34,141 nucleotides of DNA from an uncultured Oscillospiraceae bacterium (lineage in GTDB: Bacteria > Bacillota > Clostridia > Oscillospirales > Acutalibacteraceae): NCBI GenBank assembly GCA_900546785.1, contig URED01000024.1:1-34141 (forward strand), written 5' to 3'. Positions within the stretch are counted from its first letter, which is position 1; each line of letters opens with the position of its first letter. The notes below the pieces were generated by a model. It was not told where the DNA came from and made no database searches. It worked only from the letters and a program-made list of their open reading frames with translations. This document shows, in pieces, positions 16,881-26,400 of the stretch. The translations under genes and the position numbers were made by a program.

Positions 16881-17810
16881 ATGGTTTACAACACGATTCT
16901 TGACGCGATCGGCCACACGCCCATGATAAGGCTGAATCGGCTTTCGGAGCCGGACGCGGCACAGATACTTGTAAAATATGAGGGCGTGAACATAGGCGGT
17001 TCCATAAAAACACGCACGGCGTACAACATGCTGAAACGTGCGGAGGAAAACGGGCTCATAAATGAGAACACCATAATCGTTGAGCCGACGAGCGGCAATC
17101 AGGGCATTGGTCTTGCGCTTGTGGGCGCCGTAAAGGGATACAAGATCAAGATCATCATGCCGGATTCCGTTTCGGAGGAACGCAGAAAGCTCGTAAAAAA
17201 CTATGGTGCAGAGGTGATCCTGATACACGACGACGGAAACATAGGAAAGTGTATTGAGGAATGCATGGAAACGGCAAAACGGATGGCTGCCGAGGATCCA
17301 AACGTTTACATACCCGGCCAGTTTGAGAACCCCGATAATCCCAAAGCGCACATCTACCACACCGCAACCGAGATACTTGAACAGGTTGGCGGCGATATTG
17401 ACGGATTTTGCAGCGGCGTGGGCACGGGCGGCACGATAAGCGGTATCGGCGAGGTGCTTAAAAGGCAGAATCCGTCTATAAAGATATGGGCGGTTGAACC
17501 TGAAAACGCAGCCATTCTGAGCGGCGGCTCCGTAGGCACGCACCTGCAAATGGGTATAGGCGACGGGCTGATTCCCGAAAATCTGAACACAACGATCTAT
17601 GAAAACATCTGCGTGATATCAGACGACGAAGCAATTAAAACGGCAAAGCGCCTTGCTTCTGAGGAGGGTATTATGTGCGGTATATCAAGCGGCTCAAACG
17701 TTGCGGCGGCAATCAAGCTTGCGCGCAGGCTCGGCAAGGGCAAAACGGTAGTTACGGTTTTACCGGACACGGGCGAAAGATATTTCAGCACCAAGCTTTT
17801 TGACGACTGA
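16881..17810 (+). CDS. cysK: Cysteine synthase (O-acetylserine sulfhydrylase)
   Basis: PLP enzyme of fold type II that makes cysteine from O-acetylserine and sulfide. The cofactor lysine is Lys43 in IGGSIKTRTA. The substrate loop PTSGNQG (69-75) and the phosphate-binding loop GVGTGGT (179-185) are intact, and the C-terminal ISSGSN block carries the pyridine-binding serine. The 309 residues are full length. Usual enzymes have PGGSxKDR around the lysine; here Pro and Asp are replaced by Ile and Thr, so a related beta-replacement specificity is possible. AGAGAGGA lies upstream of the ATG, and a promoter and a terminator flank the gene as a monocistron. Confidence 0.92.
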   Translation: MVYNTILDAIGHTPMIRLNRLSEPDAAQILVKYEGVNIGGSIKTRTAYNMLKRAEENGLINENTIIVEPTSGNQGIGLALVGAVKGYKIKIIMPDSVSEERRKLVKNYGAEVILIHDDGNIGKCIEECMETAKRMAAEDPNVYIPGQFENPDNPKAHIYHTATEILEQVGGDIDGFCSGVGTGGTISGIGEVLKRQNPSIKIWAVEPENAAILSGGSVGTHLQMGIGDGLIPENLNTTIYENICVISDDEAIKTAKRLASEEGIMCGISSGSNVAAAIKLARRLGKGKTVVTVLPDTGERYFSTKLFDD

Positions 17811-17850
17811 TACGGGGTATTTATTATTTAACATCACAAATTTTTTGACT

Positions 17851-17878
17851 GCACTGCGCTTTTGCGCGGTGCTTTTTT
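17851..17878 (+). terminator. Terminator of cysK
   Basis: GCACTGCGC and GCGCGGTGC pair around a TTTT loop with one mismatch, followed by six T. It lies 41 bases after the cysK stop. Confidence 0.9.
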
Positions 17879-17918
17879 ATTTGATTTACACAAAAAAGCG
17901 GCAATTATTCCATTTCTA

Positions 17919-17970
17919 TTTACAAAATGCAGTATAAGTGATATACTATACATAGGTGGTCTATGTATAG
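17919..17970 (+). promoter_or_regulatory. padR promoter with overlapping operator
   Basis: TTTACA (17919-17924), a 17-base spacer and TATACT (17942-17947) form a good promoter. A perfect 10-base inverted repeat, CTATACATAG and CTATGTATAG with spacer GTGGT (17946-17970), starts inside the -10 box and covers the probable transcription start. That is the classic position for an autoregulatory PadR site. Confidence 0.85.
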
Positions 17971-18033
17971 ATCGGCTTTATATAAATAACACACATCATT
18001 TTACAGTACAGATCACAGAAAGGAGGTACTGCA

Positions 18034-18360
18034 TTGAAGATTAGTAAAGAACTGATAAGCGGGAGCACGCCTATGATGGTACTGTCCGTCATCAACAGCG
18101 AAGATATGTACGGTTACAAGATAATACGCGAGCTTGAAAAGCGCAGCGACAACGTATTTTGTTTAAAAGAGGGCACGCTCTACCCCATTCTGCACGCGCT
18201 TGAAAAAGAAAAACTTGTGGAAAGCTATTGGGTTACGGCAGACGGCAGAAAAAGAAAGTACTATCACATGACAAAGAAAGGAGCAAAGCGCCTGGCGGAA
18301 AAGAAAGAGGAATTTGAGGAATTCAGCGTTTCCGTATCAAAGGTACTTAACTATGCGTAA
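18034..18360 (+). CDS. PadR family transcriptional regulator
   Basis: A 108-residue winged-helix repressor of the short PadR class (PadR-s2). The DNA-binding part includes MYGYKIIRELEKRS (about 25-38) and the family signature LKEGTLYPILHALEKE (44-59), followed by the wing with GRKRKYYHMTKKG. It starts with TTG, decided by a perfect AAGGAGG seven bases upstream. The stop shares one base with the ATG of the following membrane protein gene (TAATG), so the two are cotranslated. In this arrangement the PadR protein typically represses its own operon; the perfect inverted repeat at the promoter supports this. Confidence 0.95.
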   Translation: MKISKELISGSTPMMVLSVINSEDMYGYKIIRELEKRSDNVFCLKEGTLYPILHALEKEKLVESYWVTADGRKRKYYHMTKKGAKRLAEKKEEFEEFSVSVSKVLNYA

Positions 18361-20480
18361 TGAACGAACAGGAATTTCTGCAAAAAGCAACTTCCAAAAT
18401 TTACAGTTTCCGCAAAAAGCAGATCATTGCCGGCGAGCTTCATGACCACATTCTATTAAAAAAACAGCGTTTTGAAGAGGCGGGATACACCGAAGAGCAG
18501 GCAGAGGAAAAAAGCGTTGAAGCAATGGGTAATGCCGAGGATATAGCGGACGCGCTCGGAAAGCTTTACAAATCCTACAACGCTGCGCCCGATATTATTT
18601 TTCTGCTGATCACCTGGGCGGCTCTTGCCGGTTCGTATTTTGCGCTGGAACGATTTGTTTTCGGAGATCCGGGCGTGCTTTCCCTGCTGCTCTGCGGAAT
18701 CCTGGGCGGCGTTGCGTTCTTTTGCCTGTATGCGGCATATGCGTCTTTCAAAAAACACCCCGCAGCGGCGCTTTGCGTTTTGCTTGCCGGCGCGGGAACA
18801 GGATATTATGAATATCTGCTGACGAATGAATTGAGCCGGCTGACGGACGGAAGCTTTACCGTGCTTTGGAATTATATAATCAACGGTGAACTGTATTTCA
18901 ACCGTAACCAGCAGAGCACGGAGATGCTGACCGCTGTGCTCAGTATCCTGGGCGTTCTGTTTTTAACTGTTTTTTTGTTTGTACTGCTGTACGGCATTAA
19001 AAAGGTTACCTGTAATAACAGAAAAATCGATAACGGCGTAAACAAGATAACAACGATTCTATGTATAGCGTTATTTGCCGTTTCCGCAATTTTTTCCGCT
19101 TATTTCGGCATCAGTACAATAAACAGGATCCAAGCGTTTCAAAGCGAGTATGAAGCCGCGTTTCAATTCGTTATAGATATTGAAAAAAACTGCAACACAC
19201 AGGAAGAGGTTTCCGAATTTCTTGAGGGAGCCGAATACAGCTTTTCCACGGACGGAGAGGAAAGCGTGGGATCATACGGCTATTCGCACAATCTTGTGAA
19301 CATCTATATTGATTTTTACACGGAGCCGGAGCCGTTTGACCCGGAGGATTATGATACCGGGATGGAAAGGCTCTATAACGAAATGATGCAAAAGCAGGAT
19401 TATGCCGAAAGATATGTATATAATATTTCCCTTTCTTCAGAGCCGCAGCGTTTTGCAAATGACTACGATTCCCTTACGCTTGCGGCGCTTAAGGCGGATG
19501 AGGAAACGATAGAGGCGCTGTACAGTTTTAGGCCGTATGAGCATACAACGCAGGAAAGGTACGAATATTTTATAAAATACATGCCTACTTTGTTTACCGT
19601 AAAAAAATGCAGCCGGGAACTTGCTAACAGCGAATTTGAATTCAAATATATTGAGGGCAGCGGAGAAGCAAAGGAAACAGAATATTTCAGCTTTACGACC
19701 GAAACGCAGGAACTTCTTGATTTTAAGGCAAGGGAAGCGGAGATCATAGAAATACTGAAAAATACCGATTCGCGCGACCGGCTGGAGATAGCACAGCTCA
19801 CCGGCACAACGGCGTCTGATCCGGGATTTACGCGTGAGGAATATGAAGAGTTCATTGATTATTGCTGTATTTATCTTGGGGAAGATTCAGAGATTTATCA
19901 AAACAGGGATCTTGCGTTAGACCTTTATGACAGCTTTATTGAATACAAGATCTATGATGAATGGAGTTTTACACTTTACAGGTTGGGAGAAGAGAATATC
20001 GTTATTTTTGATAACAATATTGATGTTTTTGAATATCTCAACAACCCAAAGGATCTGTATATTGATGAAGTGGATCTAAACGGGAAGCCTCTATACGGCG
20101 CGGTTGATTACGAGCCGTTCAACAAATTGACGATCAACGGCGGGTTCTTTGATAAGAAAGGGCTTTATTACGACAGCGCGGAAAAGATCCGATACTACAC
20201 CCAAGACGGAGAAGCTTACCGCTATGATTCTATGATTGATATGAATGAAGCGGAGGATAACAAAAAGAAGTATTTGCTGAAAAACAATGAAGGGGCAAAT
20301 TATTCCGCAGACATATGCTTTATAGATCCTGACGGCTGGCTTGTAATAGACGAAAACGCAGAGATAACGCAGAGCGCGGACGGAACCTACAGAGATTCCG
20401 GCGGCAAAATCTTTACGCCGGTGTTTGAAACAAGCTGGGATCAAAACGGAGATCTTCTTTTTGCAGAAGATCTTGAATAA
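18360..20480 (+). CDS. HAAS-prefix membrane protein with large extracytoplasmic domain
   Basis: A 706-residue protein coupled to padR. Residues 1-70 resemble the HAAS/permease-prefix (DUF1700-like) domain: MNEQEFLQKA, then GELHDHILLKKQRFEEAGYT and AVEAMGNAEDIA-like helices. Five hydrophobic segments follow at about 78-97, 105-128, 134-150, 189-213 and 230-253. About 450 residues after the last segment are acidic and aromatic-rich, with no cysteine-rich or enzyme motif recognised; topology suggests they lie outside the membrane. In known PadR-HAAS pairs the prefix domain binds PadR or senses membrane state. The large extracytoplasmic part is unusual and its role is unknown. Confidence 0.8.
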   Translation: MNEQEFLQKATSKIYSFRKKQIIAGELHDHILLKKQRFEEAGYTEEQAEEKSVEAMGNAEDIADALGKLYKSYNAAPDIIFLLITWAALAGSYFALERFVFGDPGVLSLLLCGILGGVAFFCLYAAYASFKKHPAAALCVLLAGAGTGYYEYLLTNELSRLTDGSFTVLWNYIINGELYFNRNQQSTEMLTAVLSILGVLFLTVFLFVLLYGIKKVTCNNRKIDNGVNKITTILCIALFAVSAIFSAYFGISTINRIQAFQSEYEAAFQFVIDIEKNCNTQEEVSEFLEGAEYSFSTDGEESVGSYGYSHNLVNIYIDFYTEPEPFDPEDYDTGMERLYNEMMQKQDYAERYVYNISLSSEPQRFANDYDSLTLAALKADEETIEALYSFRPYEHTTQERYEYFIKYMPTLFTVKKCSRELANSEFEFKYIEGSGEAKETEYFSFTTETQELLDFKAREAEIIEILKNTDSRDRLEIAQLTGTTASDPGFTREEYEEFIDYCCIYLGEDSEIYQNRDLALDLYDSFIEYKIYDEWSFTLYRLGEENIVIFDNNIDVFEYLNNPKDLYIDEVDLNGKPLYGAVDYEPFNKLTINGGFFDKKGLYYDSAEKIRYYTQDGEAYRYDSMIDMNEAEDNKKKYLLKNNEGANYSADICFIDPDGWLVIDENAEITQSADGTYRDSGGKIFTPVFETSWDQNGDLLFAEDLE

Positions 20481-20506
20481 ACAGCCAAAAGAATCAATAT
20501 AGAAAG

Positions 20507-20543
20507 CGGAGCGGGTCTGCGTGACCCGCTCCGTTTCATCTTT
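20507..20543 (+). terminator. Terminator of the padR operon
   Basis: An 11-base perfect stem, CGGAGCGGGTC and GACCCGCTCCG, with a 5-base loop, followed by TTTCATCTTT. It begins 27 bases after the membrane protein stop. Confidence 0.85.
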
Positions 20544-20665
20544 ATCACAAAAAACAGTATATAAAATGATTAAATATTAAAACAAGGATTGATTATGCGA
20601 GGAGCTGTGAATTATAATGATGAAGGCCGGATACGGCAAGAAGATTTTATAAAGCGGTGATACAT

Positions 20666-22699
20666 ATGAAAAAAGTTATAGTTGTTTCAAAAACGCACCT
20701 TGATCTTGGGTTTACGGATTATGCCGCGAACATCAAGAAAAAATACATAAATGAATATATACCCGGCGCTATAGCGCTTGCGCAAAAGCTGAACACGGGC
20801 GGGCAGAAGAAATTTATATGGACTACCGGCTCTTGGATACTGAAAGAGGCGCTTGAAAAGGGCGATGAATTACAGCGCAAAAAGCTGAAAGAAGCGCTTG
20901 CAAACGGCAACATTGCGCCGCATGCAATGCCGTTTACAACACATACGGAACTGCTTGACGAAGACATGCTGGAATACGGCCTTTCCATCGTTGACACGCT
21001 CGACAGGCTGCGCGGCAGAAAGACCACAGCGGCAAAAATGACGGACGTGCCGAGCCACACAAAGGCGCTTGTTCCGCTGCTTGCAAGGCACGGCATCAAG
21101 CTTTTGCACATTGGCGTAAACGGCGCTTCCGCTCTGTGCAAGGTACCGTCGTGCTTTCTTTGGAAAAGCGGCGGAGCGGAAATCGTTGTTGTTTATTCGG
21201 GCGACTACGGCGGCGCATTTAAAAGCGATCTTGTTGATGAGATACTTTATTTTGACCACACACTGGACAACCGCGGCACACCCGAGCCGAAAAAGATAAC
21301 CGAAAAGCTGGAAAAGATAGAGAGTGAATTTCCCGGATATACCGCAGAAGCAGGCACGCTTGACGAATTTGCGGATATCATTTGGGAAAAGCGCGGCGAA
21401 CTGCCCGTTGTTACCGATGAACTCGGCGACACATGGATACACGGCACGGCGGCTGACCCGTATAAGGCGGCTGCGCTGCGCGAGCTGATACAGCTTAAAA
21501 ACAGCTGGCTTGAAAGCGGAGAGATGAAAAGGAATTCCGCCGAATACATAAGATTTACCGATTATCTTATGTGCGTCGCCGAACACACCTGCGGAATGGA
21601 TATGAAGACCTATCTTGGCGATTATGAGCATTATCTGAAAAAGGATTTCCAAAAGGCAAGAAGCCGCGGTACTTCAATCATTCACCACCCGTTCAGGGAT
21701 TATCCGCAAAATATGATAATAGCGATGGGCAGGCTTGTTGGCAGCAATAAGAAAGCAAGCTATTCCGCTATTGAAAGAAGCTGGGCAGAGCAGAGAAAGT
21801 ACATTGCGGACGCCGTTTACTGCCTCAGCGGCGAAAGGCGCAAGCAGGCGCAGGAGGCGCTGAAAAGGTTAAGGCCGCAGAGCCCGGCGAAATACAAAAA
21901 GGAGTTTGACACGGATACGGAGCTTTCCGCAGGCAAATGGAGATTCAAGCTGAATTCCATGGGCGGCGTGGGCAAACTCACCTGCGACGGCGACGAAGTC
22001 ATCAAACAAAACAACGCACCTGTTGTGGAATATATAGGCTTTGATGACAGTGATTATGATTTCTGGCTGAACAACTACAGCCGCAACATAGATATAAACG
22101 CCCACTGGGCAGTTTCGGACTTCGCACGCCCGCTTCTCAAATACGTAAAAGGCAAATACCCGAGCGGCAGATTTGAATACAAGCCGTGCGGCATTTACTC
22201 GGCAGGCGAAAACGCAGTTGCCGTTGACCTGAAATGCGCCGATAATGCCTGCGAAGAGCTTGGTGCGCCGCGGCTCATTCAGATAACATACACGCTGAGT
22301 GAAAACGGGCTGCATGCAGAGCTTGCGTGGTTCGGTAAAGATGCGAACAGGCTTACTGAGGCGATCTATTTTCACCTTTCCCCTGCCGGCGGCAAATTTG
22401 AGCTTAAAAAGATAAGCGAATGGATAGACCCTTACAGGATCGTTGAAAACGGCGGTAAAAATCTGCACGCCGTGCAGTGCGCAAGGCTGCAGACCAAAGA
22501 AAGGAAGTACATTTTTACGAACCGCCACGCACCGCTCATCTCCCCCGGCAAAGGCAAGATACTGCATTATGACAACAAGATAGAAGACATTTCCAAAGAC
22601 GGCATTACCTATGTTTTGCAGGATAATGTTTGGGGCACGAATTTCCCGCTGTGGTATGAAGAAAATTCCCTGTTTGATTTTGATATAACAGCGGAATAA
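20666..22699 (+). CDS. DUF5054/GH38-like glycosidase-fold protein
   Basis: A 677-residue cytoplasmic protein resembling the DUF5054 group of glycoside hydrolase 38-type (alpha-mannosidase-like) proteins. The N-terminus VVSKTHLDLGFTDYA carries the His-x-Asp metal pair (11 and 13) typical of the GH38/GH57 barrel. AKMTDVPSH (about 124) carries an Asp near the expected nucleophile position, and TDELGDTWIHG and a later HHPFRDYPQN lie in the catalytic half. The C-terminal half has beta-sandwich-like sequence. No signal peptide is seen. Substrate unknown; mannosides are only a guess. The ATG at 20666 was preferred to a GTG three codons upstream because GGTGAT precedes it. It is a single gene, followed by a terminator. 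Confidence 0.75.
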   Translation: MKKVIVVSKTHLDLGFTDYAANIKKKYINEYIPGAIALAQKLNTGGQKKFIWTTGSWILKEALEKGDELQRKKLKEALANGNIAPHAMPFTTHTELLDEDMLEYGLSIVDTLDRLRGRKTTAAKMTDVPSHTKALVPLLARHGIKLLHIGVNGASALCKVPSCFLWKSGGAEIVVVYSGDYGGAFKSDLVDEILYFDHTLDNRGTPEPKKITEKLEKIESEFPGYTAEAGTLDEFADIIWEKRGELPVVTDELGDTWIHGTAADPYKAAALRELIQLKNSWLESGEMKRNSAEYIRFTDYLMCVAEHTCGMDMKTYLGDYEHYLKKDFQKARSRGTSIIHHPFRDYPQNMIIAMGRLVGSNKKASYSAIERSWAEQRKYIADAVYCLSGERRKQAQEALKRLRPQSPAKYKKEFDTDTELSAGKWRFKLNSMGGVGKLTCDGDEVIKQNNAPVVEYIGFDDSDYDFWLNNYSRNIDINAHWAVSDFARPLLKYVKGKYPSGRFEYKPCGIYSAGENAVAVDLKCADNACEELGAPRLIQITYTLSENGLHAELAWFGKDANRLTEAIYFHLSPAGGKFELKKISEWIDPYRIVENGGKNLHAVQCARLQTKERKYIFTNRHAPLISPGKGKILHYDNKIEDISKDGITYVLQDNVWGTNFPLWYEENSLFDFDITAE

Positions 22700-22775
22700 C
22701 CGGCATAAAAGCCTCCCTTTATATCGTAAGCCTTTACCATAATCATAACCACCAGTTGAATTGCAATAGTAAAAT

Positions 22776-22818
22776 AAAGGTAGACACATGGAAAGCCTCC
22801 ATGTATCTACCTTTTTGT
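22776..22818 (+). terminator. Long hairpin terminator
   Basis: AAAGGTAGACACATGG (22776-22791) and CCATGTATCTACCTTT (22799-22814) pair with one mismatch around a 7-base loop, followed by TTG. It lies 76 bases after the GH38-like gene. It may end that transcript or belong to the leader of the short ORF beginning 33 bases later. Confidence 0.7.
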
Positions 22819-22846
22819 TGTGTTAAAACATAGGAGGTGGTAAAAA

Positions 22847-22873
22847 ATGAAAAAGGGCAAAAGTGAACCATAG
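22847..22873 (+). CDS. Eight-codon ORF with a strong ribosome site
   Basis: AGGAGG (22832-22837) lies nine bases before ATG, which opens MKKGKSEP and then TAG. Nothing downstream on this strand is open until the helicase gene, almost 600 bases further. It could be a regulatory leader peptide below the hairpin at 22776-22814, or the 5' stub of a gene lost during the rearrangement that left the relic next to it. Evidence is only the ribosome site. Confidence 0.35.
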   Translation: MKKGKSEP

Positions 22874-22882
22874 TCAATAAAG

Positions 22883-23198
22883 TTAAAAAAACGTATCATC
22901 TCTGAAGGCAGACGTCCGCTGTGATTCAACACAGTTCCTTTCAAAAATTCCTTTACTAAGGTGCGCGCCGGTCGCTACAGTCCTGCGCCTGTTGACGCTT
23001 TCTGTCATCCTCAAGAAACTCGGCAACTACATCGGTTACTTCAATTCGGACTTTTCCATCATATTCAATTGTGGTTTTCCCAATCCTTACCTTTCCGTCA
23101 ATTCCTGGTGCGTTATCGTCTGTTTTTTGACGCCTGCACTCCCATCGCATTCTTTGTATGCAAAACATATTCAAAAACAACTTATAAGACAAACGCAA
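22883..23198 (-). pseudogene. Decayed sigma-70-like/mobile-element regulator relic
   Basis: The minus-strand frame from 23198 reads, in its best part, TTIEYDGKVRIEVTDVVAEF and LEDDRKRQQAQDCSDRR, then stops at 22963-22961. In the frame shifted by two bases the homology-like reading resumes as HLSKGIFERNCVESQRTSAF and continues to a stop at 22883. The combined sequence resembles the N-terminal half of the small sigma-like proteins carried by Clostridia conjugative elements (D-x-x-x-x-x-x-x-x-SDRRHLS pattern). It has a frameshift and a missing C-terminal half, so it is a relic. Family assignment is by recollection. The remaining DNA up to the helicase promoter (23199-23386) is AT-rich and shows nothing else. 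Confidence 0.4.
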
Positions 23199-23386
23199 TC
23201 AAATTCACATCCCGCGCTGTCCGTCCAAACCCAGCTACAGATTGCCACTTATAAAACAAATTCATAATTGTTAAACTAAATAATTCTTATTTATGTATTT
23301 AACTAAAATTTAATTTAAAACCTTAAAATATAAGTTTTCTTGATCTGCATTTCATAATACAAACATGCTGCCGTACCGCTATACTA

Positions 23387-23415
23387 TTGATTTATTTTGT
23401 GAATTTATGTATACT
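23387..23415 (+). promoter_or_regulatory. Promoter of the helicase-nuclease gene
   Basis: TTGATT (23387-23392), a 17-base spacer and TATACT (23410-23415). It lies 45 bases before the GTG start, in DNA markedly more AT-rich than the chromosome to the left. Confidence 0.7.
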
Positions 23416-23460
23416 TGAATTGTAATGGTATTTTGTAAAAACAATAGGTGGTGACATGCT

Positions 23461-26400
23461 GTGAATAAAATTTCTCGTGACATTTTTAAAGCTATACATG
23501 AAGGCAAGTGGTTAGCAGTAGAATACAGAAACCAACAAGGCAATATCACCAATTATTGGATAGGAATAAAAAACATAAATCCATACACTAAAAAGTTATT
23601 CGTTGATGGGTTAAATGTTGCAACCAGGCAAATGGCAGAACTCAATTTGTTTTTCAATTCTATAATCAACACAAATTTAATAAAAGGTTCTTATTGCGAA
23701 AGAAACAAGACGCTTCTTAAAGATATTGAAGAGCATTCATCCAGATATTCATTTATTTTTCATAATATAACAAATTTAAAAATCCTTGATTATTACAGTG
23801 AATGTAACAAAATGGATACAACGCCTTACAGAAGGGAATATGAACTGATAGAGGAATTAGATATTGATGTTATCGGTGATGGAGATTATCATTTAAATGA
23901 CAATCAGTTTTCAGCTCTGGTAAAGCAGTTTCATATGGAAGCAAAAGACGCAAACAAAAATAAGTTTCCAAGAGTGGTTTCTGTTTGTATGAATTTATGT
24001 AGTATTCATACTAAAAAAGGGCTATATGTTCTTGCCTATAAAAAATTGCTTTTTGATGTAAAAAAGCGCACTTTAACCCAAGATGACGAAGTTACTATCT
24101 GTAAAGAATTTACGGTTGACGGGATCAAAATGAGCGCGCATTATTTTTTAGATGCGGATGAAATATCTCTGCTGGACGATTATGAGACGAATGCCGAACT
24201 TATTAAGGATCTGATAACGAAAAACAATCCGGAATACGGCGGCGTTGATGATTTGCCATACATTATGGCTCTCACTCGAGATTTCACGATAGATCTTGAT
24301 TCGGAATATGCGGCAATTATAGATATGTATGAAAAAGGCGATGTCACATACCCGATAAAAGCTTTTTTCGGAGACCTTACAGCAAAACCGCGAAGAATAA
24401 AGAATTATCCTTTGGCCTTATATAATGATAAAGTAAATCTGGATCAACTTTTAGCGATCCATAACGGGTTAAAATATCCTATTCTTTATGTTCAGGGGCC
24501 TCCTGGCAGCGGAAAGACAAATACTATTTTAAATACGGTTGTTACTGCGTTTTTCAATAATAAAAGCGTTTTAATATCATCCTATAACAATCATCCTGTT
24601 GATGAGATATATGATAAACTTTCAAGTTTGAAATATAGTAACAGAATAATTCCATTTCCAATCATCAGACTTGGAAACAGTTCTAAGATAAAAGACGCTA
24701 TTTTGCAAATCAGGAAACTTTATGATCAAACTCTTAATATAAAAATATATGATACATCACTGTCCAAAAAGAAAAATAATGAGGAGCAAAGGACAAAGGC
24801 TTTAAGCGATTTGCTTAGTCGATATGAAAGCAAACTTGATATGAGCGATAGAAGAGAAATGATAAAAACTATGATCTCCTCTTCACAGAACCTCACATTA
24901 CTTGCAGATCTGCAAGGCAATCAGCTTAATAAAATTAATCTTGAATTAGATAACATCGGCGAAATAACGGAAGATGATATTAAACCATTGATATCACAAG
25001 ATAGAGGTGAATTACTTAAATATTTAAACTATACATCTGCAAAGTTTATTAAGCGCTTATCCGAGCCGAGATACAAAGACCTTGCGGATATAATTTTTAA
25101 TGAGAAGCTTGATGATGCGGCTAAAGACTTAAACGAATATCTCTCAAATGACGAGAATTTTCAAAAATTTATGAGGATTTTTCCCATTATTGCCACAACA
25201 AATATTTCTGCTCACAAATTGGGTGAACCAAAGCAGTATTTTGATATGGTTATAATGGACGAAGCCAGTCAGTGTAATACCGCAGTGGCTCTTTTACCGA
25301 TTTTGAGAGGAAAACAATTAATGCTGGTGGGTGATCCACAACAGTTAAAGCCGGTCATTTTACTTGATGAAAAAAGTAATCGTATTTTGAAAAACAGGTA
25401 TGGAGTAACTGATGAGTATGATTACAGAAATAAATCCGTTTATCAAACTTTTTTGGCGGCTGATGCCGTAAGTGATGAAATTCTGCTCAGCTATCATTAT
25501 CGTTGCCACCCTAAAATAATTGCTTTTAATAACAAGAAATATTACAACAACAAGCTTAATGTGAAATCATCTTTTTCAGAGGAGGAACCACTTGAATTTA
25601 TAAATTGTGAAAGTGAGAATACCGGTTTAAAAAATACAAGTTCTGTGGAAGCGAAAGAAATAGTCCACTACGTAAAAACACACCCGGATAAAACAATTGC
25701 CGTAATAACCCCCTTCGTAAATCAACGCAATAAAATTAAGGAAGAACTTAATCAAAACGGCATCACTAATGTTGAGTGTGGAACGGTGCATGCATTTCAA
25801 GGAGATGAAAAACAGGAAATCCTTTTTTCTTTGTCTCTTACAAATAAAACCGGAGAAAAAACATACGGTTGGCTTAAAAATAATAAAGAGCTTATAAATG
25901 TTGCTACATCCAGAGCAAAAGAAAAACTTGTTATTTTAGGAGATAAAGATCAGATTAATCGTCTCCATAAACCGGGAGAAAACGATGATTTATTTGAGCT
26001 TTGCAATTATGTGCGTTCAAACGGAAAAACAACTGTAACCCAGCGTGAACCTGAATCCCGCGCTCTTGGTATTAAGCCGTATAGTACAGAGACCGAAACG
26101 GCATTCCTTGAAACACTTAATCATGCGATCAACGCAATGATGATAACAAAATCAAGATATGTTGTTAAAAAGGAAGTTCCGATCTCGCAGGTATTTTCAT
26201 CAGCAGATGAAGTAAACGATTTGTTTTATACAGGCAGGTTTGATTACATAGTTTATGAACGCGACGGACGAGAACTTCTGCCTGTTTTTGCTATTGAACT
26301 CGATGGCAACGAACATACAGAAGATGCTCAGGTTATTGAAAGAGATAAGAAAAAGCAGGAGATTTGTGATAAACATAATTTTCAATTAATTCGTGTTCCG

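Noticed and set aside
20870..22789. Long minus-strand open frames across the GH38-like gene
   Set aside because: Their composition is that of shadows of a real gene on the other strand.
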